Counted from the first letter of the stretch, positions 16,118 through 25,860 are shown. The stretch is 64,000 nucleotides of DNA from Treponema succinifaciens DSM 2489 (GCF_000195275.1 NC_015385.1:1380501-1444500), one strand, 5' to 3'. The notes: generated by a model not told the origin, from the letters alone. Numbers and translations: made by a program.

Positions 16118-19072
16118 GTGTTTTTAAAAAGTCTTGAAATATTCGGTTTTAAGTCATTTGCCGACCGAACTCATATAAATTTTGCAGACGGAATCACTGC
16201 CCTTCTTGGTCCGAATGGCTGCGGAAAAAGCAACGTTGTTGATGCAATAAAATGGGTTCTTGCAGAAAACCGCTCAAAAAATCTTCGCGCCGAATCAATG
16301 GAAGACGTAATTTTCAACGGAACAGAAACCCGTCCGGCTCTTTCAATGGCGGAAGTTACACTGACAATTGCAAACGAAAACGGACTTCTTCCTCTTGAAG
16401 ACTCTGAAATCGCAATAAAACGCAGGCTTTACCGCAACGGTGAAAACGAATATTTTATAAATTCAAATCAAGTTGGAGCTTCTTCAATCCGTAAGCTTTT
16501 TATGGACACTGGAGTTGGAAAAGCAGCCTATTCTGTCATGGAACAGGGAAAAATCGATCAGATTCTTTCAAGCAAGCCGGAAGACAGACGTTATCTTTTT
16601 GAGGAAGCTGCAGGAATCAGCCGTTCAAAGGCAGAAGTTGCAGACGCAGAACGTGAGCTTGAAAAAACAAGAGCGAATCTGGCTCAAATTGACATTGGAC
16701 TTGCAGAAACAAAACGCAGCTACGAAACTCTAAAAGTTCAGGCTGAAAAAACTGCAAAATATAGAAAACTTCAAGACGAAAAATTTGAATGTGAGCTTGA
16801 TATTCAGCTTTTAAAGCTCAAGGATTTTACACAGAACAAAGCGCGCCATGAGCAGAACAGAAAAGAAGCCGAAGAAAAAAGAAATTCCGCGGCAAATGAA
16901 ATTGAAGAAATTTTAAATACACTCCAAGTCAACACAGACAAAGTAAAAGAACTTCAAGAACAAGTAAACACAAAGCAGCAACTTGTCATAAAAATCAGCG
17001 CGGAACAAACCGGAAAAAAAGCAATGGCGCGGCAACTTCACGAGCATCAAAGCCAGATGAAAGAAAAAATCGGGCAAATTGAAAACCGCATAAAAAATAT
17101 TGAAGAGCGCATTGATGAATATAATGAAGAAATTGACAGCCAGAATGCGGAGCTTCACGAAAAGCACAAGCAGCTTTCAGATATAAATAAAAACGTTGAA
17201 AATTTTTCTGAAAACATCCGCCAGTCTTCAAGTCAGATTGAAGAAAATTTAAGGCTTATAAACACAAATTCTGGAAAAATCAACAACCTTGATTCGGAAC
17301 GTGTGGAACTGCAAAAGCAGCTTACATCGATAACAGAAGACATTGTTACAGAACTTGACGCAAAATTAAAAGACGCAGGCTATTCAAGCACTTCAAATAA
17401 AAAAGCAAAAGAGGCGCTTGATACGGCACTTGAAAAAATAAAAATTTATGCGAACGGACGCGCGAATATTTTCAAGGATTTTTCTTCGCTTCCTTCGCAT
17501 TCTGAAAAAGATTCTGCACAAATGGGATCTGATGCGGTTGCGGCATTTACAGAAATTTTGCGGATGCTTGAAGAACTTTCACAGTCCATTTCAGAATATA
17601 CAAAAACAACGCCGCAATTTATTGATGATTTTCTTTCGCCGGAAGGAATCATCACAAAAAAACGCGGAATCGACTCTTCAATTCAGCAGAATCTTTCTAC
17701 AATCGATTCAATAAAAAATGAAAGCGCGGAACTGAATTCAAAAAACAATGCGCTTAACAAAAAAATTGATGAATACAAAGACACTCTTTCAAAGTTAAGA
17801 ATAAACCAGGCGCAGATGGCTCAGCAAATAACTTCGTGCGAGCAGCAGATTTCAACTTTGCGAAAAACTTTGGCTTCTGAAGAAACTTCGCTTCGGGAAC
17901 AGCAGAACGAGCTTTTTGAGGAAAACAAGCGCCGGGAAGAAAATGAGGAGCAGCTTCAGGAAACCGAAGAATCAATTGCGGAACTAGAAGCTCAAGGTCA
18001 AAAAATTACTGCGGAACTAAATGACTTGGACAAGCAAATCTCAGAATGCAACAGCCAGGTAAGCGGAAAACAAAACGCGCTTCAGAAAAAACAAGAAGAG
18101 CGGAACAAATATCAAAGCCAGCTTGAAAAGTTCAGTGTTGGAATTGCGCAGTACGACACTGAAATTAGAAATGTTAAGCAGAACTTCCAAGAAAATTTTT
18201 CGCGTGACTTGATGGAATTTGAAGAGCGGATGTACACAATCACAACTCCAGTTCCGGCTTTAAAAGAAAAGCTTTCTCAGGTGAAGCAAAAAATTCAGGA
18301 ACTTGGAACTCCGAACTTAATGGCAATCGAGCAGTTCGCGGAAGAAAAAGAACGCTACGAACGCCAGCAGGCAAACTATAATGACACGCAAAAAACTTTG
18401 GAAAATCTTGTCCGCGTAAGTGAAGAAATCCGGACAAAATCTTCTGAAATGTTCTTGGACACATATAATAAAATTCGAAAAAATTTCCACAATATGTTCC
18501 GCAGACTTATGAATGGAGGAAGAGCCGAACTTAGGCTTGTAGATCCGGCAAATGTTCTTTCAAGCGGAGTTGAAATTCTTGCACAGCCGCCTGGAAAAAA
18601 ACTTGTAAATATTTCACTTCTTTCCGGCGGTGAAAAAACAATGACAGCAGTCGCGCTTCTCTTTGCAACTTATCAAGTCCGCCCTAGCCCGTTTTGTCTT
18701 TTGGACGAAATTGACGCGGCTCTTGATGACAAAAACGTTGCAAGTTTTGTAAGCACATTGCGCGCATTCGGAAACATAAGCCAGTATATTGTAATCACTC
18801 ATAACAGAAAAACTGTAATGGGCGCATCAACAATGCTTGGCGTTACAATGGAAGAATCAGGAATCACAAAAGTTCTGCAAGTCCGTCTTGACGAAGACAC
18901 CATGAACGGAAACATTGTCTTTAACGACCAGTCAGATTTTGTTGAAGAAGAAGTTCCGCAGGAAGAAGGAATTGTAATTCCGCCGCGTCCTCCAAGAAGA
19001 GAACACAATCCAGACGGAACTTTAAAAACTGATGGGAAAACTGAAACAGAGGAAACCAGAAGCCAGCAATGA
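16118..19072 (+). CDS. smc: Chromosome segregation SMC-type ATPase (short, hinge not recognisable)
   Basis: Condensin-type ATPase, 984 residues against about 1170-1190 for typical bacterial SMC. The N-terminal head has FKSFADRTHINF and Walker A GPNGCGKSN; the C-terminal head has signature LLSGGEKTMTAVALL, Walker B FCLLDEIDAALDD and the H-loop ITHNRKT. Two long coiled coils lie between. The centre, about residues 430-530, lacks the Gly-rich hinge dimerisation domain normally found there and has only a ~100-residue mixed segment. A Pro-rich C-terminal tail follows the head. Start is GTG, with a good ribosome site. Its ATGA overlap couples it to the next gene. scpA and scpB are not in the window. 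Confidence 0.9.
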   Translation: MFLKSLEIFGFKSFADRTHINFADGITALLGPNGCGKSNVVDAIKWVLAENRSKNLRAESMEDVIFNGTETRPALSMAEVTLTIANENGLLPLEDSEIAIKRRLYRNGENEYFINSNQVGASSIRKLFMDTGVGKAAYSVMEQGKIDQILSSKPEDRRYLFEEAAGISRSKAEVADAERELEKTRANLAQIDIGLAETKRSYETLKVQAEKTAKYRKLQDEKFECELDIQLLKLKDFTQNKARHEQNRKEAEEKRNSAANEIEEILNTLQVNTDKVKELQEQVNTKQQLVIKISAEQTGKKAMARQLHEHQSQMKEKIGQIENRIKNIEERIDEYNEEIDSQNAELHEKHKQLSDINKNVENFSENIRQSSSQIEENLRLINTNSGKINNLDSERVELQKQLTSITEDIVTELDAKLKDAGYSSTSNKKAKEALDTALEKIKIYANGRANIFKDFSSLPSHSEKDSAQMGSDAVAAFTEILRMLEELSQSISEYTKTTPQFIDDFLSPEGIITKKRGIDSSIQQNLSTIDSIKNESAELNSKNNALNKKIDEYKDTLSKLRINQAQMAQQITSCEQQISTLRKTLASEETSLREQQNELFEENKRREENEEQLQETEESIAELEAQGQKITAELNDLDKQISECNSQVSGKQNALQKKQEERNKYQSQLEKFSVGIAQYDTEIRNVKQNFQENFSRDLMEFEERMYTITTPVPALKEKLSQVKQKIQELGTPNLMAIEQFAEEKERYERQQANYNDTQKTLENLVRVSEEIRTKSSEMFLDTYNKIRKNFHNMFRRLMNGGRAELRLVDPANVLSSGVEILAQPPGKKLVNISLLSGGEKTMTAVALLFATYQVRPSPFCLLDEIDAALDDKNVASFVSTLRAFGNISQYIVITHNRKTVMGASTMLGVTMEESGITKVLQVRLDEDTMNGNIVFNDQSDFVEEEVPQEEGIVIPPRPPRREHNPDGTLKTDGKTETEETRSQQ

Positions 19073-19440
19073 ATTTCTTTGAAAATATAAAGAAAAATCT
19101 GCAAAATTTTCTCCGGGAAAACACAAAGATTACAACTGGAATAACAATTTTGCTTATTGCCCTTGCAGTTTTTGCTTTTGCATCGGGAATTTTTCAGAAG
19201 AAAAAAAAACAGGATATTTTTATTTTTCCAAAGCAAATTCCTTTTTCAGCTGTGGAAGATTTTTTTCCGCCAAAAGAAGATTCTCTAACGGAAGATTATT
19301 ATTTTTCAAGAGAGCAAAATGCAACTTGGAGCAAAGATGAATTCGACAGATGGTTTTCTGTTCCTTCCAAGGAAAATGTTGAATCTCTTGGAAAATCAAA
19401 TGAAAAAATTGCAAACGAAATTTTAGGAGCAGCTCCGTGA
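19069..19440 (+). CDS. Single-pass membrane protein of unknown function
   Basis: A 123-residue protein with one hydrophobic segment (about residues 22-44, ITTGITILLIALAVFAFASG) followed by a Lys cluster (KKKKQ), so the C-terminal 75 residues are probably outside the cytoplasm if the N-terminus stays inside. The exposed part is acidic and Phe-rich and matches no family I recognise. It overlaps the smc stop by 4 bases and the following lipoprotein start by 4 bases, so all three are coupled. Confidence 0.7.
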   Translation: MNFFENIKKNLQNFLRENTKITTGITILLIALAVFAFASGIFQKKKKQDIFIFPKQIPFSAVEDFFPPKEDSLTEDYYFSREQNATWSKDEFDRWFSVPSKENVESLGKSNEKIANEILGAAP

Positions 19441-20930
19441 TAAAATTTTTTTTAGCTTTACTTTTTACATTTTTATTTTTCTCATGCGCCTCTTCTCCAA
19501 AAGAAAATGAGGAGTCAGTTTTGCATTCAGAAACAGAAATAACCGCTGAAGAAAATCAACTGCAGGAACAGGAAATAGAAAAAACTCAAGAACAGAATCC
19601 TGAAATTTCAAATGAAGAAATTCATCCTGAAAAAAATTCATCGGACGAAAATCCGCCGGAAGAAAAAATTCAGGAAGAAATAAAACTTGAGCCTATTGAA
19701 GATATTCAAGGATATTATGAAAGCGATCCGGAGCCAGTTTTTCTTGAAAAGCAGGAAGTCATAGAGCCGATTGAAGAAACAGAAGAAATTCCGCTTGTTC
19801 CACCGGAAGAAAAAATTCAGGAAGAAAATTCAGAACCCGAAAAAGAAGAAAGCGCATTGCAGGAAATTTCCAGCAGCGAAAATGTGGCAGAAGAAATTCA
19901 ATCTGAACAAGGCGAAGTTCCTGCTGAAGAAAAAAATGAAGTTTCAGAGAATGAAAATTCTAAAACTGAAATTACAAATACAGAAAATTCAGAAGAAATA
20001 ATTTCACAGCCGGAAATTCAAGTTCCAGAAGCAAATGTTAAAGAAAATTCCGCAGAGACAACTTCACAAGAAGAAGAAACTGAGCCTGAAAAAGTTCCTG
20101 TAATTCCATCGCGTTCAGTTTCAATGAAAAACAGCCAGTACCTGGACATTGTTTATCCGGGAAAAGGCTGGATTTATCTTGGCGAAGAAGACGGAAAAAA
20201 TTTGATGCGTTACTTTGGACGAAAAATAGGAGACAAAAATACTTCGTTCAGTTTGCGTTCCAGAGAAGAAGGAAAAACAATTCTTCATTTTTATAAAAAC
20301 GACCAGCTTACAGGTGCTTTTATAGATGATTATTTGGAAGTTGAAATAAAAGGAAAAAATTCTTCAGCCGAGAGAATTTTAGCACCTGATTATTCTTCTA
20401 TTGTTCCGCCAGCGCAAAAAAATGTAAACCAAGAAAAAATTTCTACTTCAGAAATTTCAAATCAAAAAAATGAAATTCCTGAAGCATCTTCAAAAATTCC
20501 AGAAGAAAATTCAATTGATAAAAAAGATTATGAAAAAGAAAATCCTTCAACACAAACTTTCAGTGAAATTTCTTCCGGCAGTGAAGTTGCGTCTTCGCAG
20601 GAAATTTCTTCAACTTCATTAGAAAAAAACAATTCATCGGATTCTTCTGCTGATGAGCTTTTAAAAGCCGCGCAGGAATATTTCAATTCAAAAAAATACA
20701 AAGATTCACTTGCCTGTCTTGAAAGTTTCTTTGAAAAAACAGACTCAAGAATTGATGAAGGACTTTTTCTTCAGGCTCAAATTTTCGAATCAAATTCATC
20801 AGAAAGAAATATAAAAAGCGCGCTTGACAATTATGAAACAATTATCCGCCGTTATCCGCAAAGTCCAATCTGGAAAAAAGCCAGCGAGCGTGTTACATAC
20901 TTAAAAAAATTTTATTTCAATATAAGATAA
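19437..20930 (+). CDS. Acidic, Glu-rich lipoprotein with C-terminal TPR-like region
   Basis: A 497-residue lipoprotein. The signal peptide MIKFFLALLFTFLFFSC ends in a spirochaete-type lipobox with lipidated Cys17. Residues about 20-230 are low-complexity, dominated by E, P, S and N (for example EENSEPEKEESALQE). A folded island at about 225-320 (SMKNSQYLDIVYPGKGWIYLGE) follows, then another Ser/Glu-rich linker, and a C-terminal 90 residues with two TPR-like helical pairs (LLKAAQEYFNSKKYKDSLACLE, ALDNYETIIRRYPQSP). It is probably membrane-anchored, with the linker spanning the periplasm and the TPR part binding a partner. Function is unknown. Confidence 0.75.
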   Translation: MIKFFLALLFTFLFFSCASSPKENEESVLHSETEITAEENQLQEQEIEKTQEQNPEISNEEIHPEKNSSDENPPEEKIQEEIKLEPIEDIQGYYESDPEPVFLEKQEVIEPIEETEEIPLVPPEEKIQEENSEPEKEESALQEISSSENVAEEIQSEQGEVPAEEKNEVSENENSKTEITNTENSEEIISQPEIQVPEANVKENSAETTSQEEETEPEKVPVIPSRSVSMKNSQYLDIVYPGKGWIYLGEEDGKNLMRYFGRKIGDKNTSFSLRSREEGKTILHFYKNDQLTGAFIDDYLEVEIKGKNSSAERILAPDYSSIVPPAQKNVNQEKISTSEISNQKNEIPEASSKIPEENSIDKKDYEKENPSTQTFSEISSGSEVASSQEISSTSLEKNNSSDSSADELLKAAQEYFNSKKYKDSLACLESFFEKTDSRIDEGLFLQAQIFESNSSERNIKSALDNYETIIRRYPQSPIWKKASERVTYLKKFYFNIR

Positions 20931-20946
20931 GTTTCGGAGAAAAAAA

Positions 20947-21642
20947 ATGAAAAAAATTTTTGCATTAGCAGTTTCTGTTCTTTTTGCATTTACTTCCTGT
21001 AATTTTAAAGCAGAAAAAAATGTACCTAGAACAATTTCTGTAACAGGAAAAGGAACTGTAAAACTTGACAACGAAAAAGCTGTAATTTCACTTTCAGTTG
21101 TAACAAGAAGCGCAAGTGTTTTAACAGCAACCGAAGACAATGCAAAAAAAATGGAAGCTGTAAGAAATTCACTGGAATCACTTGGAATCGGAAAAGAAAA
21201 TATTTCAACTTCATCATTTTATATTCAGCAGGAAACTTCGTATTCAAACGGACGGACAATTCTTGGGCAATACGTAGTTTCAAACAGCATAAACATCTTG
21301 ATTTCTTCAATTGAAAAAACTGGACAGTTAATCGACGTAGCTGTAAAAGCTGGAGCGAATCAGTTTGATTCACTTTCATTTTCCGCAGGAGAAACTTCAG
21401 ATGCTGAAAAACAGGCTAGAATTCTTGCGTTGCGTGATGCTGAACAAAAAGCAGTTACTCTTGCAAGCACAAGTGGATGCTCAGTTGGAAAAATCATTTC
21501 AATAAAAGAGCGTCCGGCAATCACAGAAAGCATATCGAACACAGTTTTATATGCGGCAAAAAAGGAAAACAGTTCTACTCCAGTTTCAGGAGGAAAAACT
21601 TCCGTTTCTGTAAATGTTGAAGTAGTTTACGAAATACAGTAA
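20947..21642 (+). CDS. SIMPL-domain (DUF541) lipoprotein
   Basis: A 231-residue lipoprotein with lipobox FAFTSC (Cys at about residue 18). The mature part is a SIMPL/DUF541 domain: ISVTGKGTVKLDNEKAVISLSV near the N-terminus, then NISTSSFYIQQET, and the C-terminal SVNVEVVYEIQ. The family (E. coli YggE relatives) is found in the bacterial envelope with no settled biochemical activity. It lies 16 bases after the acidic lipoprotein gene and 32 bases before serS, so it is likely in the same transcript. Confidence 0.85.
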   Translation: MKKIFALAVSVLFAFTSCNFKAEKNVPRTISVTGKGTVKLDNEKAVISLSVVTRSASVLTATEDNAKKMEAVRNSLESLGIGKENISTSSFYIQQETSYSNGRTILGQYVVSNSINILISSIEKTGQLIDVAVKAGANQFDSLSFSAGETSDAEKQARILALRDAEQKAVTLASTSGCSVGKIISIKERPAITESISNTVLYAAKKENSSTPVSGGKTSVSVNVEVVYEIQ

Positions 21643-21674
21643 ACTGATTATATTTTATTTCATAGAGGCAAAAA

Positions 21675-23012
21675 ATGTTGGACTACAGATTTATTAAAGA
21701 CAATCTTGAAGCAGTAAAGAAAAATATTATAGACCGCAACATGGATCCTGCAAAAGCTGACGCAGATTTAGTAGTGAAGCTTTTTGATGAACGCACTGCT
21801 CTTACAACTGAATTGCAGAATCTTCAGCAGAAAAGAAATGCAAATGCGGCGGCAATGAAACAAAAACTTGATCCAGAGACAAGAGCAAAATATATTGAAG
21901 AAGGAAAAAACATAAAGGATGCTGTTTCTTCAGCGGAGTCAAAACTTTCTGAGCTCGAGGTAAAGCTTGAAGAAGCCGGACGTCAGATTCCAAACATGGC
22001 GAATCCAGAAGTTCCAGTCGGAAAAGTTGACACAGAAAATCTTGAAGTAAAAAAAGTCGGTCAGCCAAGAAAATTTGACTTCAAGCCAAAGAGCCACGTT
22101 GAGCTTGGTGAGTCATTGGATTTAATTGACTTTGAGCGCGGAACAAAAGTTTCAGGAGCAAAATTTTATTATCTAAAAAATGAAGCGGTTTTTCTTGAGC
22201 AGTCGCTTATCATGTACGCTCTCAACATTTTGCGCAAGCACGGATTTACAACATTTATAACTCCGGACATTGCACGCGAAGAAATTCTAAAAGGAATTGG
22301 ATTTAATCCGCGCGGAAATGAAAGCAATGTTTATGCAATCGAAGACGAAGGAACCTGCCTTGTTGCAACTGCGGAAATAACACTCGGCGGCTATCATTCA
22401 GGAGAAATTCTTGACAAATCAAAACTTCCGCTTATGTACTGCGGACTTTCGCATTGCTTTAGACGAGAAGCAGGGGCTGCAGGCCAGTTCAGCAAAGGGC
22501 TTTACAGAGTTCATCAGTTTGATAAAGTTGAAATGTTTGTCTACTGTCTTCCAGAGCAGAGCGATTCACTTCATGAAAAACTTCGTTTAATTGAAGAGGA
22601 AATTTTCAGCGGACTTGGACTTCCATTCCGTGTTGTTGATACTTGTACTGGAGATTTGGGCGCACCTGCTTACAGAAAGTGGGACTTGGAAGCATGGATG
22701 CCTGGACGTGCGGATGAAAATCACCCGGACGGAGATTACGGCGAAGTAACTTCAACTTCAAACTGTACAGATTATCAGGCCCGAAGACTGAATGTAAAAT
22801 ACCATGACGATGATGGAAAAAATAAATACGTTCACATGCTTAACGGAACAGCCGTTGCAGTCGGAAGAGCAATGCTTTCAATTCTTGAAAATTATCAAAA
22901 TGAAGACGGATCTGTAACAATTCCAGAAGTTCTTGTTCCTTACTGCGGATTCGACAAAATCGGACCAAAAACAGACGTAGCATCTCCTGTTTACAAAACA
23001 ATAAAAAAATAA
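21675..23012 (+). CDS. serS: Seryl-tRNA synthetase
   Basis: Class II aminoacyl-tRNA synthetase charging tRNA-Ser (and tRNA-Sec where present), 445 residues. The N-terminal long helical hairpin that grips the tRNA variable arm spans about residues 25-110 (AKADADLVVKLFDERTALTTEL onward). The core shows motif 2 FRREAGAAGQFSKGLYRVHQFDKVE, the active-site EVTSTSNCTDYQARRLNV, and motif 3 LNGTAVAVGRAMLSILENYQ. All are intact. AGAGG precedes the ATG by about 8 bases. Confidence 0.95.
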   Translation: MLDYRFIKDNLEAVKKNIIDRNMDPAKADADLVVKLFDERTALTTELQNLQQKRNANAAAMKQKLDPETRAKYIEEGKNIKDAVSSAESKLSELEVKLEEAGRQIPNMANPEVPVGKVDTENLEVKKVGQPRKFDFKPKSHVELGESLDLIDFERGTKVSGAKFYYLKNEAVFLEQSLIMYALNILRKHGFTTFITPDIAREEILKGIGFNPRGNESNVYAIEDEGTCLVATAEITLGGYHSGEILDKSKLPLMYCGLSHCFRREAGAAGQFSKGLYRVHQFDKVEMFVYCLPEQSDSLHEKLRLIEEEIFSGLGLPFRVVDTCTGDLGAPAYRKWDLEAWMPGRADENHPDGDYGEVTSTSNCTDYQARRLNVKYHDDDGKNKYVHMLNGTAVAVGRAMLSILENYQNEDGSVTIPEVLVPYCGFDKIGPKTDVASPVYKTIKK

Positions 23013-23029
23013 AAATAGGAAGTCAAATT

Positions 23030-24127
23030 ATGGAAGACAAAAATTATTCAAAGGGCATTTTTTACATCTTACTTTTTGCTGCCATAATTTTGGCGACTGT
23101 TATTTTAAAAATCACATCTTCCTTTTTTATTCCCCTCACACTTGCGCTAATGCTTTCGTTTGTTTTTTATCCATTTGTAAAGAACCTTACGAAATTTCGT
23201 ATTCCGTGGATTGTAGGAATAATTCTAGTTGTGATTTTAGCGGCTGTGGCTTTTTTTATAATCGGAAATCTTTTGGTTGCAAGTTGCCGGACAGTTTTAA
23301 ATGCTTATCCAAAATATGAAGCAAGATTCACAACTGTCTACAGTTTAATTGCCGAAGCTTTTCACATTCCGTTTGACGAAAATTCATCACTGATTATAAA
23401 CCTTTGGAATTCATTAGGGGTAAGAACATTTGTTCAGAACTTCGCATTGGCGGCAAGTGGTTATATGTTTTCAACTGCAAAAGTCATACTCGTAATCGCG
23501 CTGTTCATTGTTTTCTTTTTAATTGAAATCCGCGGAATGAAAGAAAAAGTAAAAACTGCGTTTCCAGAAGAGCGTCTTAACAGAAAAATAATGTTCATAA
23601 TTACAAAAACAATCGCAGAAGTAACACGATACATTTCCATAAAATTTTTGATTTCGTTTTTCACAGGACTTCTTGTGTTCCTGTTCTGCTTTATTGTTGG
23701 GCTTGACTTTGCAATTATCTGGGGTTTTCTTGCGTTCATTTTGAATTTTATTCCAACGTTCGGTTCTATTCTTTCCTGGGTTCTTACAACTGGATTTGCG
23801 GTTCTTCAGTTTTATCCTTCATTTGGAAAAATTCTTTATGTAGGAATAGCCGTGCTTGCTGTTAATTTCATTCTCGGAAATATTATTGAGCCACGCTGGG
23901 AAGGTTCAGACCTTGGAATTTCTCCGTTTCTCATTCTTGTAAGTCTTTCGCTTTGGGGCTGGCTTTGGGGATTTATTGGTATGATTCTTGCAGTTCCGAT
24001 TCTTGTAATTATAAAAATCATCTGCGAAAATATTCAAATACTAAATCCAATCGGAGTTCTTCTGGGGAACAAAACAAATTTCAATAATAGAAAAAGAAAA
24101 TTTTCGCTTTTCAACAGAAAAAATTAA
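23030..24127 (+). CDS. AI-2E family permease-like membrane protein
   Basis: A 365-residue protein with about eight hydrophobic segments in the AI-2E (PerM/TqsA) arrangement: two N-terminal helices (YILLFAAIILATVILKI, LTLALMLSFVFYPFVKNL), a third, an extramembrane stretch around 85-140, then the C-terminal cluster including NFIPTFGSILSWVLT and the family-typical ILGNIIEPRWEGSDLGISPFLILVSLSLWGWLWG. The family includes exporters for autoinducer-2 and sodium-proton antiporters, so the substrate cannot be stated. It starts 18 bases after serS and ends at a convergent terminator. Confidence 0.88.
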   Translation: MEDKNYSKGIFYILLFAAIILATVILKITSSFFIPLTLALMLSFVFYPFVKNLTKFRIPWIVGIILVVILAAVAFFIIGNLLVASCRTVLNAYPKYEARFTTVYSLIAEAFHIPFDENSSLIINLWNSLGVRTFVQNFALAASGYMFSTAKVILVIALFIVFFLIEIRGMKEKVKTAFPEERLNRKIMFIITKTIAEVTRYISIKFLISFFTGLLVFLFCFIVGLDFAIIWGFLAFILNFIPTFGSILSWVLTTGFAVLQFYPSFGKILYVGIAVLAVNFILGNIIEPRWEGSDLGISPFLILVSLSLWGWLWGFIGMILAVPILVIIKIICENIQILNPIGVLLGNKTNFNNRKRKFSLFNRKN

Positions 24128-24139
24128 TTAGCCGAATTC

Positions 24140-24175
24140 AAAATCCTAGGCGATTTTTTATTCGCCTAGGATTTT
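24140..24175. terminator. Bidirectional terminator between convergent genes
   Basis: Fourteen perfect pairs, AAAATCCTAGGCGA (24140-24153) against TCGCCTAGGATTTT (24162-24175), with an 8-base loop. T-rich tails exist in both directions. The leftward gene's stop codon (24158-24160) sits in the loop, so its last five codons form one arm. Confidence 0.85.
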
Positions 24176-25138
24176 GCCAGTGATTCTTTCATACAAGAAT
24201 CTGGAATCTTCTTCTTTTAAATTCTCATATTTAAGGGAGAAGCATTTTATATTTTTTGAATTTTCGTTTTCATAAATTTTTTCAATAGAACACTCAACTT
24301 GAACCGTTCTTTTTAAAAGCCTGTTTTCCGAAAGCGTAAAGAAAAGCGAAAGATTGTACTTTAATTCATAATCAAGATTTTCAGAATTTTCTGCGCAGGC
24401 AAGCACAATCCGTTTGTCATCAGCAAAAATTATAAAAAACGGTTTTACTCTGCCCTCCACGGGTTCTTGCGGAAAAATATTTTTTTCAGAAAGATAGCGG
24501 ACAATACTTAAAAGCTGAATGCCGTTTCCGATTGGATTTGCCTGCCCGGATTTTACTTCCTGCACAAACTTTTCAAGAAGCGACTTTGCCTCATGCTGAT
24601 TCTCCTCTGGAATTTCAGACCACTTTGGAGTAGAAAAAATTCTGTAGCCTTTCATCGGAACGCAGTCAATTTCAACAACAGAATTTTCAGCCTTATAAGA
24701 AATTGTTCCGCTGAAATCATAATCGCTTTTTGAAAAAACCTCAGGAATTCTTTTTATGCTTGAAGGAATGACAATCGCAAGTCCTTGTGAACACTCTTTC
24801 ATCGTTGTAATAAAATAAAGCCCAAGATGATTAAAATAAAACTGAACTTTTACAAGCTTTCCCAAAAACGGCAGAACCGTGCGCGCAGGATTTTTTAAAA
24901 GAATTATCCCCTGATTCAAAACTTTTATTTGCTCAGAAGGAATCGCAACAGGAAAAACCGCACTCGCAGGAATCCGGTTTTCTTTTTCAGGCACAGGAAT
25001 TTTTTCGTCAACCATTTCAACATCATTCTGCTCAGGTTTTTTCTCAAGCGTAACAGTCAGAGGAACATTGTCGTCCATAAGATATTGAAGCACAAGCTCC
25101 CTTTCTATTTTTGTAAGCTCCTTGTTTTCAGACATCAT
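24158..25138 (-). CDS. Uncharacterised protein, possibly PilZ-like at the C-terminus
   Basis: A 326-residue soluble protein without signal peptide or membrane segment. No family is certain. The first 60 residues are charged; the middle (about 95-190) is a beta-rich segment (GKLVKVQFYFNHLGLYFITTM). The last 100 residues (FFIIFADDKRIVLACAE, LLKRTVQVECSIEKIY, FSLKYENLKEEDSRFLYERITG) alternate strands and end in a helix, as in PilZ domains, but the RxxxR and D/NxSxxG c-di-GMP motifs are not evident. It overlaps the preceding lipoprotein gene (ATGATG/TGA), so the two are coupled. Confidence 0.6.
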   Translation of the reverse strand: MMSENKELTKIERELVLQYLMDDNVPLTVTLEKKPEQNDVEMVDEKIPVPEKENRIPASAVFPVAIPSEQIKVLNQGIILLKNPARTVLPFLGKLVKVQFYFNHLGLYFITTMKECSQGLAIVIPSSIKRIPEVFSKSDYDFSGTISYKAENSVVEIDCVPMKGYRIFSTPKWSEIPEENQHEAKSLLEKFVQEVKSGQANPIGNGIQLLSIVRYLSEKNIFPQEPVEGRVKPFFIIFADDKRIVLACAENSENLDYELKYNLSLFFTLSENRLLKRTVQVECSIEKIYENENSKNIKCFSLKYENLKEEDSRFLYERITGKILGE

Positions 25139-25776
25139 TCCTCCTGTAAATTTTTGTTCAAGCTGAAAATTTCAAGCTGAAAAATTTTCCATTCTTGGTT
25201 TGTTTTTTTTAAATATGCATAAATGTCAACACTTGAATTTTTTTTATCATTTGTTTTAAGAAAAATTCTTACTGGACATTGATAAATTCCATCAGAAAAA
25301 AACGGCTCGCCTGCAACATGATTTAAAATATTCAGCTTCATTTCAGAAAAATCATGCAGAAAAATAACCAGCGAATAAAGATTTTCAGTTTCAAAATATT
25401 TTTCGCAATCCGCATTACTTTCAAGTGAATAAAAAAATGAATCAAGAATTTTTAAAGCATTCTTATCAATTGAAGAAACGTCAAGGCTGAACGAATCCTT
25501 AAAATTCGGAAAAACAGTCTTTGAATCAACAGAAGCCAAAGCGACAGAAGCTGGCGACAAAATTGTTTTTGGAGAAATTTTTTTTACAGCGGGTAATTTT
25601 TCTTTTAAAATATCAGCTTCAATTTCATTTGACCACAAAGAAGTTCTTTCAAAATTTTCTACGGAATTTTTTAAAGTATCATCTTTGGCTTCAGATTCTT
25701 CAAAAGAAGCCGCGCATGAAACAAAAAGTGCAACAATTAAAATTCCAGCTGAAAAAATTCTTATCATATTCTTCAA
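25135..25776 (-). CDS. Hypothetical lipoprotein
   Basis: A 213-residue lipoprotein with signal peptide ending in LFVSCAAS (lipidated Cys at about residue 21). The mature part is Ser/Lys/Asp-rich and ends in a compact region (CPVRIFLKTNDKKNSSVDIYAYLKKTNQEWKIFQLEIFS) resembling a DUF4783/NTF2-like turn, though this is weak. The longest frame starts at TTG 25776; an ATG at 25767 (MIRIFSAG) is an alternative, with a TATAAT (25790 to 25785, leftward) 8 or 17 bases upstream respectively. It is coupled to the next gene by overlapping stop and start. Confidence 0.7.
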   Translation of the reverse strand: MKNMIRIFSAGILIVALFVSCAASFEESEAKDDTLKNSVENFERTSLWSNEIEADILKEKLPAVKKISPKTILSPASVALASVDSKTVFPNFKDSFSLDVSSIDKNALKILDSFFYSLESNADCEKYFETENLYSLVIFLHDFSEMKLNILNHVAGEPFFSDGIYQCPVRIFLKTNDKKNSSVDIYAYLKKTNQEWKIFQLEIFSLNKNLQEE

Positions 25777-25860
25777 TGCATATTATTATAATGGGGATTT
25801 TTGCAAAAGAAAAGATATTTTTTCAACAAACTGAAAATGAGCTGTTACAAAAAATAAAGT

